Source: Nephrocerus scutellatus (lineage: Eukaryota > Arthropoda > Insecta > Diptera > Pipunculidae). From it: a stretch of DNA of 64,000 bases. The translations under genes and the position numbers were made by a program. The stretch spans positions 119,504,930 to 119,568,929 of the forward strand of contig OX352762.1 in NCBI GenBank assembly GCA_947095585.1. Reading direction: 5' to 3'. The notes beneath the pieces are model-generated. The model did not search any database. It was given only the letters and a program-made list of their open reading frames with translations, and was not told the DNA's origin. Of the stretch, positions 12,166-23,784 are shown in pieces. Numbering within the stretch: the stretch's first letter is position 1; each line of letters starts with the position of its first letter.

Positions 12166-13240
12166 GAAGTTAATATAGAGAATTAAAAAACAGCATTTAA
12201 TCGATGCAGTATATGCGTATTGATAATTTTTGGATCTACACCAATTACTGGACTTGGGGGTAATTCTTTCTATACTATACATATAAGCCTTTATAACAAA
12301 AAAAAAAGGCAGGTTTAACCGTAAACCCAAATCAGGCACACAGCACTCCCATGCATTCTCCATTAGATCCCAGAATGTTCAATGTACTCACTTTGGAACA
12401 ACAAGAATGTATCAATTGTTCCCATAATTACATATATATTTATGCTGATAACCTACCAAAATATGACACTCTGTTTAAAGGAGGTGCAAAAACAACTTAA
12501 AAAAAAAACAACTTTGCATCTAAAACCTCTGAGATCGATATCGAAAAGTATGCATGAGAGGAGCGCATTAACCTAGCCATGCAGTAATGTCAAACGATTC
12601 GAATAAGTTTTCTGCCACTTCTGTACCGAAAACCGAACTCAGTTCAAAGTTTCATGAAGCAGACGGATGAGTTTATTTGCAAATGTCATCATAATGTTGC
12701 TCTCCTCCTTGAAAATCGTACTTATGAAATCAAGACGATTGAAAGAATTTAATTTATGATGCATTGACCATAAGGGGTATGAGCATGATCTTTTGAATAG
12801 AGAAGTTGCTTCTTTCAAGCAATCCACCAGCTTTAAATGGTTTTTTGGTTTAACTTTTACCAGCTTTTCTTTACCTTGAATATATGTTTATCCTTGCCGT
12901 TGCCTAATACAACTTGATCCGCTTAAATCAACTGGTTCGACAAAGGAAAATAAAAGGCGAAAAAAGTGAATAACATTTTAGAAACAAAATAAAATATTAA
13001 CCGAAAATAATTACTTCGAGGGTAGTCGAATGTTTTATTACTTTTGCGGCAAAAAAAGCAAAGCACCAAACTCACTTTTCGTTTTTTGCAGCACACTTAC
13101 GAGAATATACATATAAGATATAATATAATTATTTTATGATAAGAACTCTAAGGCAAAATGTATTGGTTTTGCAAAAAAAAGTTAAAGAATCAAACTCACG
13201 CTTGGTTCCAGTTGAATCGAAACCAAAGCGTTGCGTTGGC
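12166..13240. other. Gene-free stretch upstream of the second PPO gene
   Basis: AT-rich with short unconnected open frames. I see no domain, repeat boundary or RNA gene. Part of it may be distal regulatory DNA of the second PPO gene. Confidence 0.4.
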
Positions 13241-13244
13241 CTTC

Positions 13245-13350
13245 TGATAAGCCCAACCACATGCAGCAGCATTACGAGAATATTCTCCACACTACACGAC
13301 ATGAAACACGAGTGGGTTGCTAACCGCTAACCGCAACTGAAACAGATTAG
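13245..13350 (+). promoter_or_regulatory. RUNX/GATA cluster upstream of the second PPO gene
   Basis: TGATAAG at 13245-13251 is followed within four bases by the RUNX match AACCACA at 13255-13261. A second module has AACCGCT at 13322-13328 abutting AACCGCA at 13329-13335, then GATTAG at 13345-13350. The AACCGCA lies at -147 from the predicted start, against -144 for the first PPO gene. The following GATTAG aligns with that gene's intact GATAAG. The layout suggests the module predates the duplication. Confidence 0.5.
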
Positions 13351-13443
13351 AACAAATAGTGCAAATAATTTTGGCAATTGTCAAATTGCTAAAAATAAAT
13401 GAATTAAATGCTAAAAGTTGAAATCACATAAAGCGATTTTCAC

Positions 13444-13477
13444 TATAAATAGTCGCATGTTTCTGAAACTAAAATAG
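13444..13477 (+). promoter_or_regulatory. Core promoter of the second PPO gene (TATA and Inr-like)
   Basis: TATAAATAG at 13444-13452, with an initiator-like ATAGTTC whose A is at 13476, 32 bp from the first T. It aligns with the AATCAGTTCGCT initiator region of the first gene. The predicted 5' UTR is about 72 nt. Confidence 0.7.
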
Positions 13478-13547
13478 TTCACTTCATGTGTTCACTTGCA
13501 ACCTACAATAGAGTAAACCTTTAAATAAATTTATCAAATTTATCAAA

Positions 13548-16138
13548 ATGTCGAAAAGCACTGATACCAAAGCTATTCAATTGCTCTTCCAACGTCCTCT
13601 GGAACCGGTCTTCACGTCGAGGGACAATGGCAAAGCAGCATTCGACTTGCCAGATAGTTACTACACCGAACGTTACTCTGGTGTTGCCGTCGAGCTGCAA
13701 AGTCGTTTTGGTGACGACGTCGACCAGAAGGTATAATTTGTTTACGATTTGGAGGGTTTCATATAAAAAAATCCAAAATTTATATTCCTAGATTCCGCTT
13801 CGCGATATAACCAAACCAGATCTTTCGTTTGCTAAAAAACTGAGCAAGAAGAAACAGTTCTCCTTGTTTGACAACCAACACAAGCAGATCGCTTCTAAGT
13901 TGATGGAAATTTTTTTGGATGCACCGGATCTATCGACTTTCATTTCTATCGCCGCTTATACAAAGTGAGTGTGGTCTACTATTCGGTAATCCTTAAGTCG
14001 GGGTTTTCAAAAACGAAGTTTAGAAATATTTTCGTATAGAATTGATTGATAATGTCATTGATTTTACCCGCTCGCAGGGATCGTGTAAATCCGTACCTCT
14101 TCCAATATGCTTTCTCGGTGGCTGTTCAACATCGCAAGGACACCGATCACATTATGGTGCCGCCCATTGCCGAAATCTTCCCGGCGAATTTTGTAGAGCC
14201 ATCTGTGCTGAAAGATGCTCGCGCTGAAGCATCACTGATCACGAGTCCAGGCAGTAGGGTGAGTTTTTTAATTCAAAGGTTTAAAAAAAATCAAAGTATT
14301 TCAATCTATCTATCTGCCCACAGATGCGCATTACTATTCCGCAAAACTATACCGCTTCTGATCGTGAAGATGAGCAACGTTTGGCCTACTTCCGTGAGGA
14401 TATTGGTGTCAACATGCATCACTGGCACTGGCACTTGGTTTACCCCACTGAGGGTCCTCGCGAAGTTGTTGCCAAAGATCGTCGCGGTGAACTTTTCTAC
14501 TACATGCATCATCAGTTCATTGCCCGTTACAATGTTGAACGTTTCGCCAACAATTTGGCCACCGTAAAACCATTAAGCAACCTTCGCGAACCAATTGCAG
14601 AGGGCTACTTTCCAAAGCTGATTAGCAGTCTTAACAACCGGACATATGCGTCGCGAGTGGAAAACTTGACTTTGCGCGATATTAATCGGGAGGATGTCAC
14701 CGTTGAAGTGGCTGATTGCGAACGTTGGTCTGATCGCATTTTAGCGGCTATCGATCAGGGATTTGTCACAGATGTAAGTACAATACTGACGGAAAAATTT
14801 TATGATATAAAGGTATCAATAAAAAAATGCAAATCAAATAATGTAGCCATCTGGAAAGTCAATTCCTCTGGATGAGGTTCGTGGAATCGATCTGCTTGGC
14901 GATATGATTGAGGCAACATCACTTTCGATCAACCCGCAGTTGTATGGCAACTTGCACAATATGGGTCATTTACTGATTGGCTACGTACATGATCCTGATT
15001 TCCGTCATTTGGAAGATATAGGTGTAATTGCTGACAACACAACGACCATGAGAGATCCCGCTTTCTATAGATGGCACGCACAGATTGACAATATATTCGG
15101 CAAACACAAGGCTGTGCTGCCAGCATATGGAGACAAACAGGTTATTATTCATTTGCAACACGTGTATGAAGCTCGTATATTTTCATCTTTAACCTTCATC
15201 ATGTAGCTCTCTTACGACGGAGTCAAAGTCGAATCCATCGATGTCAAAATCAAATCGAAAAATGCCAAGGATAACACCCTGTTGACCTATTGGCAAAAGT
15301 CTGACATCGATCTGGCTGCTGCTTTGGATTTCGGACCAAATGGAAATGTTTATGCAACATTTACGCATTTGCAAAATGCTCCATTTGAGTACACAATCAA
15401 TGTGACGAACACTGGCGGCACTGCACGAAAGGGGACGTGTCGTATTTACATTTGTCCCAAGTCTGATGAACGTGGCACGCCACTCAAAATGAACGACCAA
15501 CGTCTGCTGGTTATCGATTTGGACAAGTTCACTGTTGATTGTGAGTGGTTATGGAAATTTAAGAGTATTCCAAGGTTTATAATAACAACATTTGATCTCC
15601 CTTCACGTCCCGTACAGTAAAACCAGGACAGAACACTATCAAACGCCGTTCTGAAGAATCCAGTTTGACAATTCCAATAGAACGAACATTCCGACGTGTT
15701 GGAGCCGAATTCCAACCGAAAGCTAGCGATGAATTGGCCACCTTCCGTTTCTGTGGTTGCGGATGGCCACAGCATATGCTGTTGCCAAAGGGAACCACCC
15801 AAGGAATGTTATTTGATCTGTTCGTCATGATATCCGACTACACAGATGACGAAGTTGTCCAGACAAACACCAGGTGATGATTGTAACATTCCCACTGTAT
15901 GTAGCTCATAGAAATCTAACTCGATAAACTATAATTTAGTCCCGACCAATGTGGGAAAGAGGCTGCACCCTTCTGCGGGCTTAAGGATAAACTCTATCCC
16001 GATAAAAGATCAATGGGATATCCATTCGACAGGAAATTACCAGGTGAAAATTTGGAAGCACTTGCCTCAACTTACTCGAACATGAAGAAGACAGATATAA
16101 CGATTATTTTCAATGATCGCATCATCGAAAAGGACTAA
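13548..16138 (+). CDS. PPO: Prophenoloxidase (second tandem copy), 8 exons, 689 aa
   Basis: Paralogue of the gene at 6795-9365, with the same role in melanisation. Exons: 13548-13730, 13792-13964, 14078-14258, 14324-14773, 14847-15140, 15207-15540, 15618-15873, 15940-16138. Exons 1-7 match the first copy in length and phase; exon 8 is 6 bp shorter. The activation site R53-F54 is in QSRFGD. CuA ligands H212, H216, H242 and CuB ligands H366, H370, H406 are all present. CGCGWP is at 584-589, with C628 and C636 as partners. No signal peptide. By hand count identity to copy 1 is 53/61 in exon 1 and 127/150 in exon 4. Clear changes flank the CuB site: IGYVHDPD replaces ISFLHDPD, and VIADNTTTM replaces VMGDVTTAM. 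Intact frame and normal length suggest a working gene. Confidence 0.96.
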
Positions 16139-16248
16139 ATTGGGTAGCGAAGAGAGAACTTTAAGGTACAGGCCAACCAAGTGGATATGCAATGCGAACC
16201 AAAAATTAATATTTTATTCGAAACTTATAAAAGTAATTAAAAAATAAG

Positions 16249-16254
16249 ATTAAA
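16249..16254 (+). terminator. Possible poly(A) signal of the second PPO gene
   Basis: ATTAAA, the commonest variant signal, 111 bp after the stop. No AATAAA is seen nearer the gene. Confidence 0.4.
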
Positions 16255-16687
16255 ATATATTTACCATAATGCACTTTAAAGATTCTTTTTTTCTTCCTAC
16301 AAAAAACTGTGTGTGTGGTGTGTCATTTCGATCGGTGTGACTATTTGTTAATAACATCTTCGGCATTTTGATTCCTTTGAATAAGCAACGAGAGTTTGTT
16401 CGTTCTTTCAGGAGCACGCACAACTAACAGTTTTCGGGTCACAATTTTTAGTTTGCTCTAATTTTTGTTAGATAAGTATTCTAAAATCATTTCATTTGGT
16501 ATTTCAACCTTTAATGATATTATATCATTAATTATCATTAATCTTTCATTTCTCACAAACTTATTACTCTCTCGCTGATGCTGGATTCTTTTTAAAGAGC
16601 AAAAATCTAATTAACTAAAGCATTCCTTAATGTAAAAGTACCATAATCATCATTTTCCGAGCGTAAACTGTAATCTAACGATGGGAA

Positions 16688-17111
16688 ATGCAGTGCCAGA
16701 AGGCAGGAAATGTAAAAAGATACAGCTCTCCAAGAATCACTGAACAAGTCCGAACGAATGAGCCACAAGTAAATCCAAAACTGACTATAAAGGAGTTTGA
16801 AACATGGCAGAATTTTGCCATTGTAAGAATTCAATCGATGCTAAATGCAAAGGAAAACTTTGATCAAAAGGAAATCGAATTAATTACACTTGCTTACGTA
16901 TGTAGATATACTTTGAAGATATTCAGAAAATGTTATCTCCTTAATCGCTAATTGATTTTGATTCTTTACATCCTTTACGGTCTTCTTTCAGGATAGCATA
17001 CTCATCAGCCTTATGTGTGCCAGGGAACTACTAAACTCTTTCTATACTCAGATTAGCTTGGCAAAGCTTTCTGGAGAGCAATGCATAATTCCACTCAAAT
17101 TAAACGTTTAA
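16688..17111 (+). CDS. Candidate two-exon gene, unrecognised 109-aa protein
   Basis: Exon 1 is 16688-16897 (70 codons), ending CTT GCT TAC before a GTATGT donor. Exon 2 is 16992-17111 (39 codons plus TAA), starting GAT AGC ATA after the pyrimidine-rich acceptor TTCTTTCAG. The frame runs on in phase 0 across a 94-bp intron. The protein is hydrophilic at first (to about residue 35), then apparently helical around WQNFAIVRIQSMLNAKENFD and ISLMCARELLNSFYTQISLA. I see no signal peptide or known domain. An upstream ATG at 16681 is in another frame and overlaps the start, so it could dampen translation or mark a different first exon. It lies about 550 bp after the second PPO gene, same strand. Function unknown; it could still be chance. 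Confidence 0.45.
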
Positions 17112-17589
17112 GGAATGAAAATCCTTGTTTAGAAATACAGTTTGCTTATGAACAGGAAAATATACGAGAACGTGCCTCGTATGCATAATCAGGCAAAATA
17201 ATTTAAATACCAAACGGTATTTTATACGGTATATACAGTAGGGCAACAAACCTATTTATCGAAATAGGGAGAATAAGGAAACCTTTTTTTTTACAATTGG
17301 CATACGCTTCAAGGGATTTTCACCCTTATAATGTCTAGGCACAACGTGGGCTTGGAAATATTTGGATAGAAGAAGGAAATTGTTACAGTGGGCGAGTACT
17401 CACAAACTAGAAAATTGTACTTATAATCCCACATTGATGGCTCTACCATCTCGATTACTTCATACATCAACTCAACCGTACATGTAAAGATAGCAATATA
17501 CGGTAACCGTATATCACATGTACAGCCAGCATCGTATGATGTGTACTTGTTATCTAGATGATCAATACGATGAGAAAAATTATTGCGTT

Positions 17590-17665
17590 TTTTGGACGCG
17601 CCCGGAATTGAATCAGGTGTGCTCCGAGGGGGAGCCAATAGTTCTAACCACTGCACCAACGATAC
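17590..17665 (-). mobile_element. tRNA-like SINE head, type distinct from the main SINE
   Basis: On the - strand, TTGGTGCAGTGGTTAGAAC fits a pol III A box. GATTCAATTCC, about 30 bp further, is a decayed B box. The sequence does not match the body of the other SINE copies in the window. Boundaries are uncertain and it is not a foldable functional tRNA. Confidence 0.4.
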
Positions 17666-17883
17666 TGACTGATTTGAAAGGGATCACAGTGAAAAGGAAC
17701 AATTCGTAAGTGTGTTGCAAATAATTCAAATGGATTGAATGTAAACTATCAAAGGTGAGCTTTAAACTGAACTGATTAAAAACTGTCATAGATAGGAATC
17801 TTAACTGGAACTGAAATATATGCCAAAGAATAAATAGCTGCAACTTTTCAAGAGTTCTATTGTAAAATAAACATACAAACAGA

Positions 17884-20512
17884 CACCGGAGAATACGGGA
17901 AATAACACAAAATTCATTAAAATTGCAAGTGGCGGTAACTATCTCTGACTGGTGGAAGTGCGATCAAACCTCCGCGTGTTGGCCGACGGTAATTTTCCTC
18001 CAATGAAGGAAAAGCTGAATAATCGGGCTAGTCCCTTCAAAGTAAAATTGGCGTGGGGCCAACAACCTCGCCCGTAAAAGATTTTTATTACGGAACCCAA
18101 GATCAACCTCGGATACACTGATGAATGATGGCAACCACGGCAACGAAAACAGCTAAGCGATTTAAGAATTTTCACATGGAACGTACGCTCACTGTATAGA
18201 GATCGAGCTGCACAGCAGCTGCCGATACCCTATCCAAATATAAGGCTGACATAACAGAAATCCAGGAGATGCTGTGGATGGTGATTGGTATCTTACAAAA
18301 ATCAGAATATGACATATATTACAGATTTCATGTGCTCGGGGTGGGGTTTCTAGTCAGCAAAAGAATGAAACCAATCGTTATCGGCTTTAAACCAATAAAT
18401 TAACGGATATGCACCCTCTGCGTGCGGAGCAAATTTGAAAAATTTATGCCTCATAAACGTTTACGCACCTACAGAGGATTTCCCAGATGATGAAAATGAA
18501 GAATTCTTTGAATCCGTCGAACGGAAACTCCATGCCTGTCTTAAGTAGTCTTTAGTACTGCTGACAACATCTGAGGCAGTAGTCGTACAGATCGGAAAGT
18601 CTGATTCGATGACGAATGTAAGCTAGTGACTGAACGTAAGAATGTTGCATACCGAGCAATGCAAAAATCTCATAGAACACGGGAGCGCGGCGATAAATAT
18701 AAAGACCACAGGAGATATGAAAAAGCAGATCACCGAGGAAAGAAAGCAGCTTGGGAGAAAAATCTTGTCCGTGAGCTTTAAGAGTACAGAGAGCAAGGAC
18801 TGACCGCCGATCTCAAGAGCATCTTAGAGCGATGGGAAGAGAACTTTCACCAGTTGCTAAATGGTCAGCTAACTGAGGAATTGGAGGCTCCACCAATGAC
18901 CGAATACCACACTATGCTGCCGCCAACAACATAGACGAAATTAGCAGAGCGATAAATCGACTCAAAAATGATAATGAGGCCTCGGGATCAGATGGGATAC
19001 CAGCGGAGTTGATTAAAATAGAAGGCCCCACAATGCACCAAGCAATTGATGAAATAAAAGTGCAAGTATGGGATGAAGAGTCGATGTCAGAAGACTCGCG
19101 AAGAGGCATCCTGTCATAGCCGGTTACAAGCCCGTGTTGAGAAAGGAGGAGTAGAGGAGCAGAACGAAAGTATGTTTGATATCATGAATGTAGTAATGAT
19201 TGACGAACGAAAGAAATTTTATCGATACCATGTATGATAACAAAAGAACGAAAGTTATTGGAATGCTTACTAAAGACCTTGTAAATTGAAAGAACAAGTA
19301 AGGCACGAGTGAAACCTCGTTTGAGTACATAGCAGACGAAAGTATGTTTGATATAATGAAAGTAGTAATGATTGACGAACGAAAGTAATTTGATTGATAC
19401 GTAAACTAGAGGAAAACTAAATTTGAAGACTTACTAAAGAACTTGTAAGTCAAAAGAACAAGGAAGACAAAAAAAGCGTTGGATCGAGCTGGGTGCATGA
19501 ATTGATTGATCCTGATTAAATAAAGTTGTAAGACCAGAACAAATAAGTAAATAAATAGTCATATAATGTAGGCGTCTATGGTGCAAATGATTTACCCGAC
19601 GATATGAACTATGTGGTCTTCTTTCAATGACAATAAGGAGAGAGGAGGAGGGGGTGTTTCCAAGATCGTGGAATTGCTTGATGGTCAAGACGGACATAAA
19701 GAAATCGCTTAATGCTGAAAGGTGGGAAAGCAATGAGGGGTTTACTCCTGTGTCCCACACATAAGAAAGGGGGTATCACAAAATGCAGCAATTATTGTGG
19801 TATAACATTGTTAAGTATCGCGTTTACGATATCCTTCTATCCTTCCAGATAGGATAGCCCTATACGCTAAAGTCATCACCAGTGTGGCTTCATCCTAGGC
19901 AAATCGACAACTAATCCGATTTACACTTAGGCAGGTGATGGAAAAATGACTACAGTTTGCAACTCACTAAACCATCTGTTTATAGACTTTAAAGCCGCCT
20001 ATGATAGTCTAGCCAGAGTAGAACATTATAAAGCCATGAGAGAATTCGGTATACCAAATTAGCTGACACGACTATTTAGGTTGACCGACCAATGTTATAA
20101 GCCAAGTAAATTTATCCGGATCACTATCAAGACCATTCAACATCTATAACGGGCTACGACAAGAGGATGGACTGGTCTGCGTCCTCTTTAGCCTGGCGTT
20201 GAAGAAAGTGATCCGAAACTCTGACGTAACGGCGAGAGGAATAATCCTCTATAAGTCCATGCAGATACTGGCTTCCGCAGTAGATATTGACATCATTGGT
20301 AGAAACCGAAGACCTGTACAGGAAGCTATTATCCATATCGAGTGGGCGGCATGAAATTTGGGGCTGCACATAAATGAGAGCAAAACAAAGTGCACAGAAA
20401 AAGCATTCTGACCTCTTAGCCGTGTTCGAGAGAAAAGTCTTACGATGAATTGTTGGCCTCGTATGTGAGGAAGGACGATTCCGGAGACTTTATAATGATG
20501 AGAGAACAAGAT
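17884..20512 (+). mobile_element. RTE-like retrotransposon, degraded copy carrying an insertion
   Basis: Starts in the 5' leader (GGGAAATAACACA, then CTATCTCTGACTGGTGG). It continues through the endonuclease start (near 18170), parts of the endonuclease, the linker (near 18640-18790) and the RT. The RT is split by foreign DNA at 19117-19748. Parts of the endonuclease are deleted around 18550-18560. The 3' end is cut after the VLR-IVGL stretch near 20510, with no GAT tail. Many stops. The catalytic YADD is changed: the aligned codons read A-S-A-V-D near 20272-20284. Confidence 0.8.
19117..19748. mobile_element. Unclassified insertion inside the RTE copy, flanked by a direct repeat
   Basis: The RTE sequence ...GGCATCCTGT is interrupted and resumes with CCTGT GTCCCACACATAAG. 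CCTGT (TCCTGT if the last inserted T is counted) therefore looks like a 5-6 bp target-site duplication. The insert has no terminal inverted repeats and does not show TG...CA ends with that duplication. Inside, a block containing GTATGTTTGATAT and GTAGTAATGATTGACGAACG occurs twice (near 19168 and 19338), and AATAAAG occurs at about 19518. It could be a degraded solo LTR or a nonautonomous element. Confidence 0.6.
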
Positions 20513-22980
20513 AAATTAATAAATTAATATTATTAATATTATTCCAAGGAATTTGAGTTTTATTTTGATAAAACATAAAAAGAATAAAAACTTTAAAATT
20601 AAATAGCGTGTGCAAATTTATTTTCCAATCCCATAGTACGTACTACAGGAAACCAAGCAATTGTACCTACATACTTCATCGTTGGAGCAAACAAAGCAAA
20701 GGGAATAGCGTGGAAAATTAATAAAAAGTGTAATAATCACGTATATATGCGTGAATGTATATATACTGGTAAAAGTGTGTGTGTTATTAGTATACAAATA
20801 ACATTGACACGTTTATCCTTAACGAACAGAATTCATGGCATTTTTCCCTTCAAGAGTGCTTATAAGATCCATGTGCTATGATGCCTGACTCCTTTAATCA
20901 GATGTTCGTTGCAAAAACAAAGCTGGCCGACAACTTCCTGATTGGAAAACGTTTTTTTTTTTCATAGAAGGAGCAAATACTACTAAAGGACTAATAGGAT
21001 AGCATGCAAGGGGGAAATAATAATTAACTTGTTTGCAATGGAAATACGCTTTATCTTCTCGGAATATTTCTTTTCTATTTTTTCCAAGAAAAATAGCTAA
21101 CGAGCTTCGAAGTATTTTTGAGATGTTCGTTGGTTGTGAACCATATATGTAAATACATGTTTGTATGTTTATTACATAGTGCTCTATACATATTGTATAT
21201 TATGTAAATTGTAATGACATTATTAGTAAATAGGAATATGTACTTTTATATACCGCTTTTTTGGATTAGGTTCTATTTGACACTAATGAAGTCAACAGTA
21301 CTCTACGAGACAAATCAATTATATAATAAATAACATACCAAAAATAGCGGCTATCTACCGTATGGCGATTTTTAAAGAACGTTGCAGTGATGCAGACGTT
21401 GTACTGTTGCAATACTATAAAATATTGCTAGTGCAAGAGACAGAGCATCCGAATTGCGTTGACGTTAATGTGATTTTTTCCACCATGCTAAGGTCAGAGT
21501 TATTGGTTGTATCAGCTTTTTGATACTATAATTTTGGCTGCTACTTTGTTCAGTCAATGATTTTATTTAAATTAAAAGCCATTGAGTACAGTTCAAGAAA
21601 TTTGACTCGTCAAATTGTATTCCTTTTTTGCTTCCCCTGACTCTAGTTGACTTGGCTTCAATTTACCGGTAGGTATATAAGATATATAATTTTCCCTAAT
21701 CTCTCTAGCCAGTACATTTTTTTGACAGAAATCATATCATCGGTATAATATATAAAAGTTCAATATAACTTTATCTTCCATTGCCCAAAACAGTTTACTG
21801 ATGATCCGTTATATATATTTAAATTTGTGAATTGTTTTTGTTATTTAAAGAGGTCTGATTTTTTGCAATCCGGTTTGTTGAACGCTTATACAAATCTACT
21901 TATATACCATTATGTACAATACTAGAGTGACCTGAATATAGTGTTTATACACATGTATATATAAATACATGAAGAGAAAACTTTAACAGCTTTCAGCTGA
22001 AAGGACAACACTTATTAGTTAAAAGTCTTCCCATGACTTGAGGAAAAAGGAACACCTTCTTCTCCTAAATTTGGTCTTTAAGTGCTCCTTTTGTACATAA
22101 CGGTATAATCTCCTGTATAATATGTACGTTTAGGTATATTTGTACAATTAAATCTACCTCTATATGGAAATACATTTTTCTTGTTCGATGTTAAGTGCTT
22201 TCTAGTGTCTTATGTTCTGAAACGAATATATTTATGTGTAAAGCAGATTAAGTAAAATTTAGTAAATGGTGAATTGAAACTAATGTCACCTCGTCTAAAT
22301 GAAAAGGATATTTTCTTAATTCTCACAACTACATTATAAGCAAAGTGAATGTCTTTTCGTCAAACTAAACTATAAATGATCGGAATTTTTAAGTAAAAAT
22401 GCTATTACTCAACAAAATTATTGTCAACTAGCTGTGCGCACATGCGTTTTTGAAAACAAAATGTGAACGACGGGCTACTATACAAAAATTCTGAACAATT
22501 CATGAAAAAATGCGATTTGAAAAAAATTTTTATAGGAGCCCCTGAGCCAAGTGAATGAGCCCTCCCATTTTTTGAATACCATACAGCTGTGAAAAAATTC
22601 AGGACGCTACAATAAAAGGATATAGTGAAAAAAACTGTATATCTATATTTGAAGCAAGCAATTAAAACTAACAAAGATCGGGATAAACCTATATAATATA
22701 TATAGATATATATAATACTGTATCTAGCATAATAATAAATGCAATGAAACTCCGCGAATTTATTACAATGATATGAAAATCACAACCAAGGTTGCAATTA
22801 TTGTTTCGCTCCGCCATCACCAAAGAGTTTGTAAGTATCAAAGTTGATTGATAATATACAGGGTGTATCCGTTAAGGTGGCAAATGCTTAAAGGGATGAT
22901 TTATTGGTTGACTTCGTGAAAAAAATCTTTTGGGAAGGGGGGGGGGGTCTATTTTCAACCCATGCGGTATACGTAGCGTT
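20513..22980. other. Gene-free stretch
   Basis: AT-rich DNA with many TATATA runs and no coding frame I can support. A CAGGGTGTATCCGTTAAGG block at 22859-22877 resembles a transposon terminus, but no partner was found. A run of 11 G lies at 22937-22947. Confidence 0.5.
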
Positions 22981-23630
22981 TTAATGCAAAGAGACGTACT
23001 TTTGACCTTACTTCACACCCTGTAACTATTGAACGCTTCTAGTTACAAGGTCACTGTTAGTCATTTTTGAAACAAAATTCAGTGTTTAAGATGAAATATT
23101 GTACATTTTTATATTCTTGAAACCGTTACCGATATAAACGTCGTCAATTCCAAATTTCTTTTTTCTTTTTTTAAATTTTTTTTTCAAACGCAAATATTTC
23201 AAAAATTGCTCTCTGATAATTTTTTTGGACAGATTCAATATTAAAGCCAATTCAATTTTCTACAAATTTACCTCATAATATTAATGCATTTGGTCAACAG
23301 GAGCTGGGTTATATATAAAAGTTTGTAAAATGAAAGAAAACCTACTTTTGAACTTATATGACTTCACACCATATAACTCTTGAATACTTCCAGTTACAAG
23401 CTTATTGTTGGTCTTTATGAAAGAAAACTTTCAAGATTGTATAATATACACTTTCTTAAATTATTTAAGCCATATCGATATAAAGGTCGTAAAAAATCAA
23501 AACAAAATTTTTTAAAATTGTATTTTTAAAATACAGTATTGAAGCCTATTTTATTTCTTACAAACACATGGCACAATATTTGTGCATTCAGTCAACAAGA
23601 GCGAGATAGTGCGGGTTGTGTTACTACTAC
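22980..23630. repeat. Degenerate twofold tandem repeat, unit about 345 bp
   Basis: The order of blocks is the same in both halves: CTTTTGACCTTA then TTCACACCCTGTAACTAT near 23000-23030, and CTTTTGAACTTA then TTCACACCATATAACTCT near 23345-23380. Further paired blocks are CCGATATAAACGTCGT with ATCGATATAAAGGTCGT, and CATTTGGTCAACAGGAGC with CATTCAGTCAACAAGAGC. No coding potential. Class unknown. Confidence 0.7.
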
Positions 23631-23784
23631 TACGTATAAGAAGGGTTGGATGACGTCCTAGTGTTCCTGCAGCAACAGTGCAACAAAATTACACAGGAAA
23701 TGGATGCATCCTTACCATTTCACTCCAGTGCATAGTCTGCTTCAAAAGGACTTGCCAAGAAGGACCTAATTTGGTGAGTGTCTG

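Noticed and set aside
19117..19748. Calling the insertion a solo LTR
   Set aside because: With the CCTGT duplication the ends are not TG...CA, and no matching LTR partner is present, so the class is left open.
22937..22947. Run of 11 G as a functional element
   Set aside because: An isolated homopolymer without further G-tracts close by; nothing supports a quadruplex or other role.
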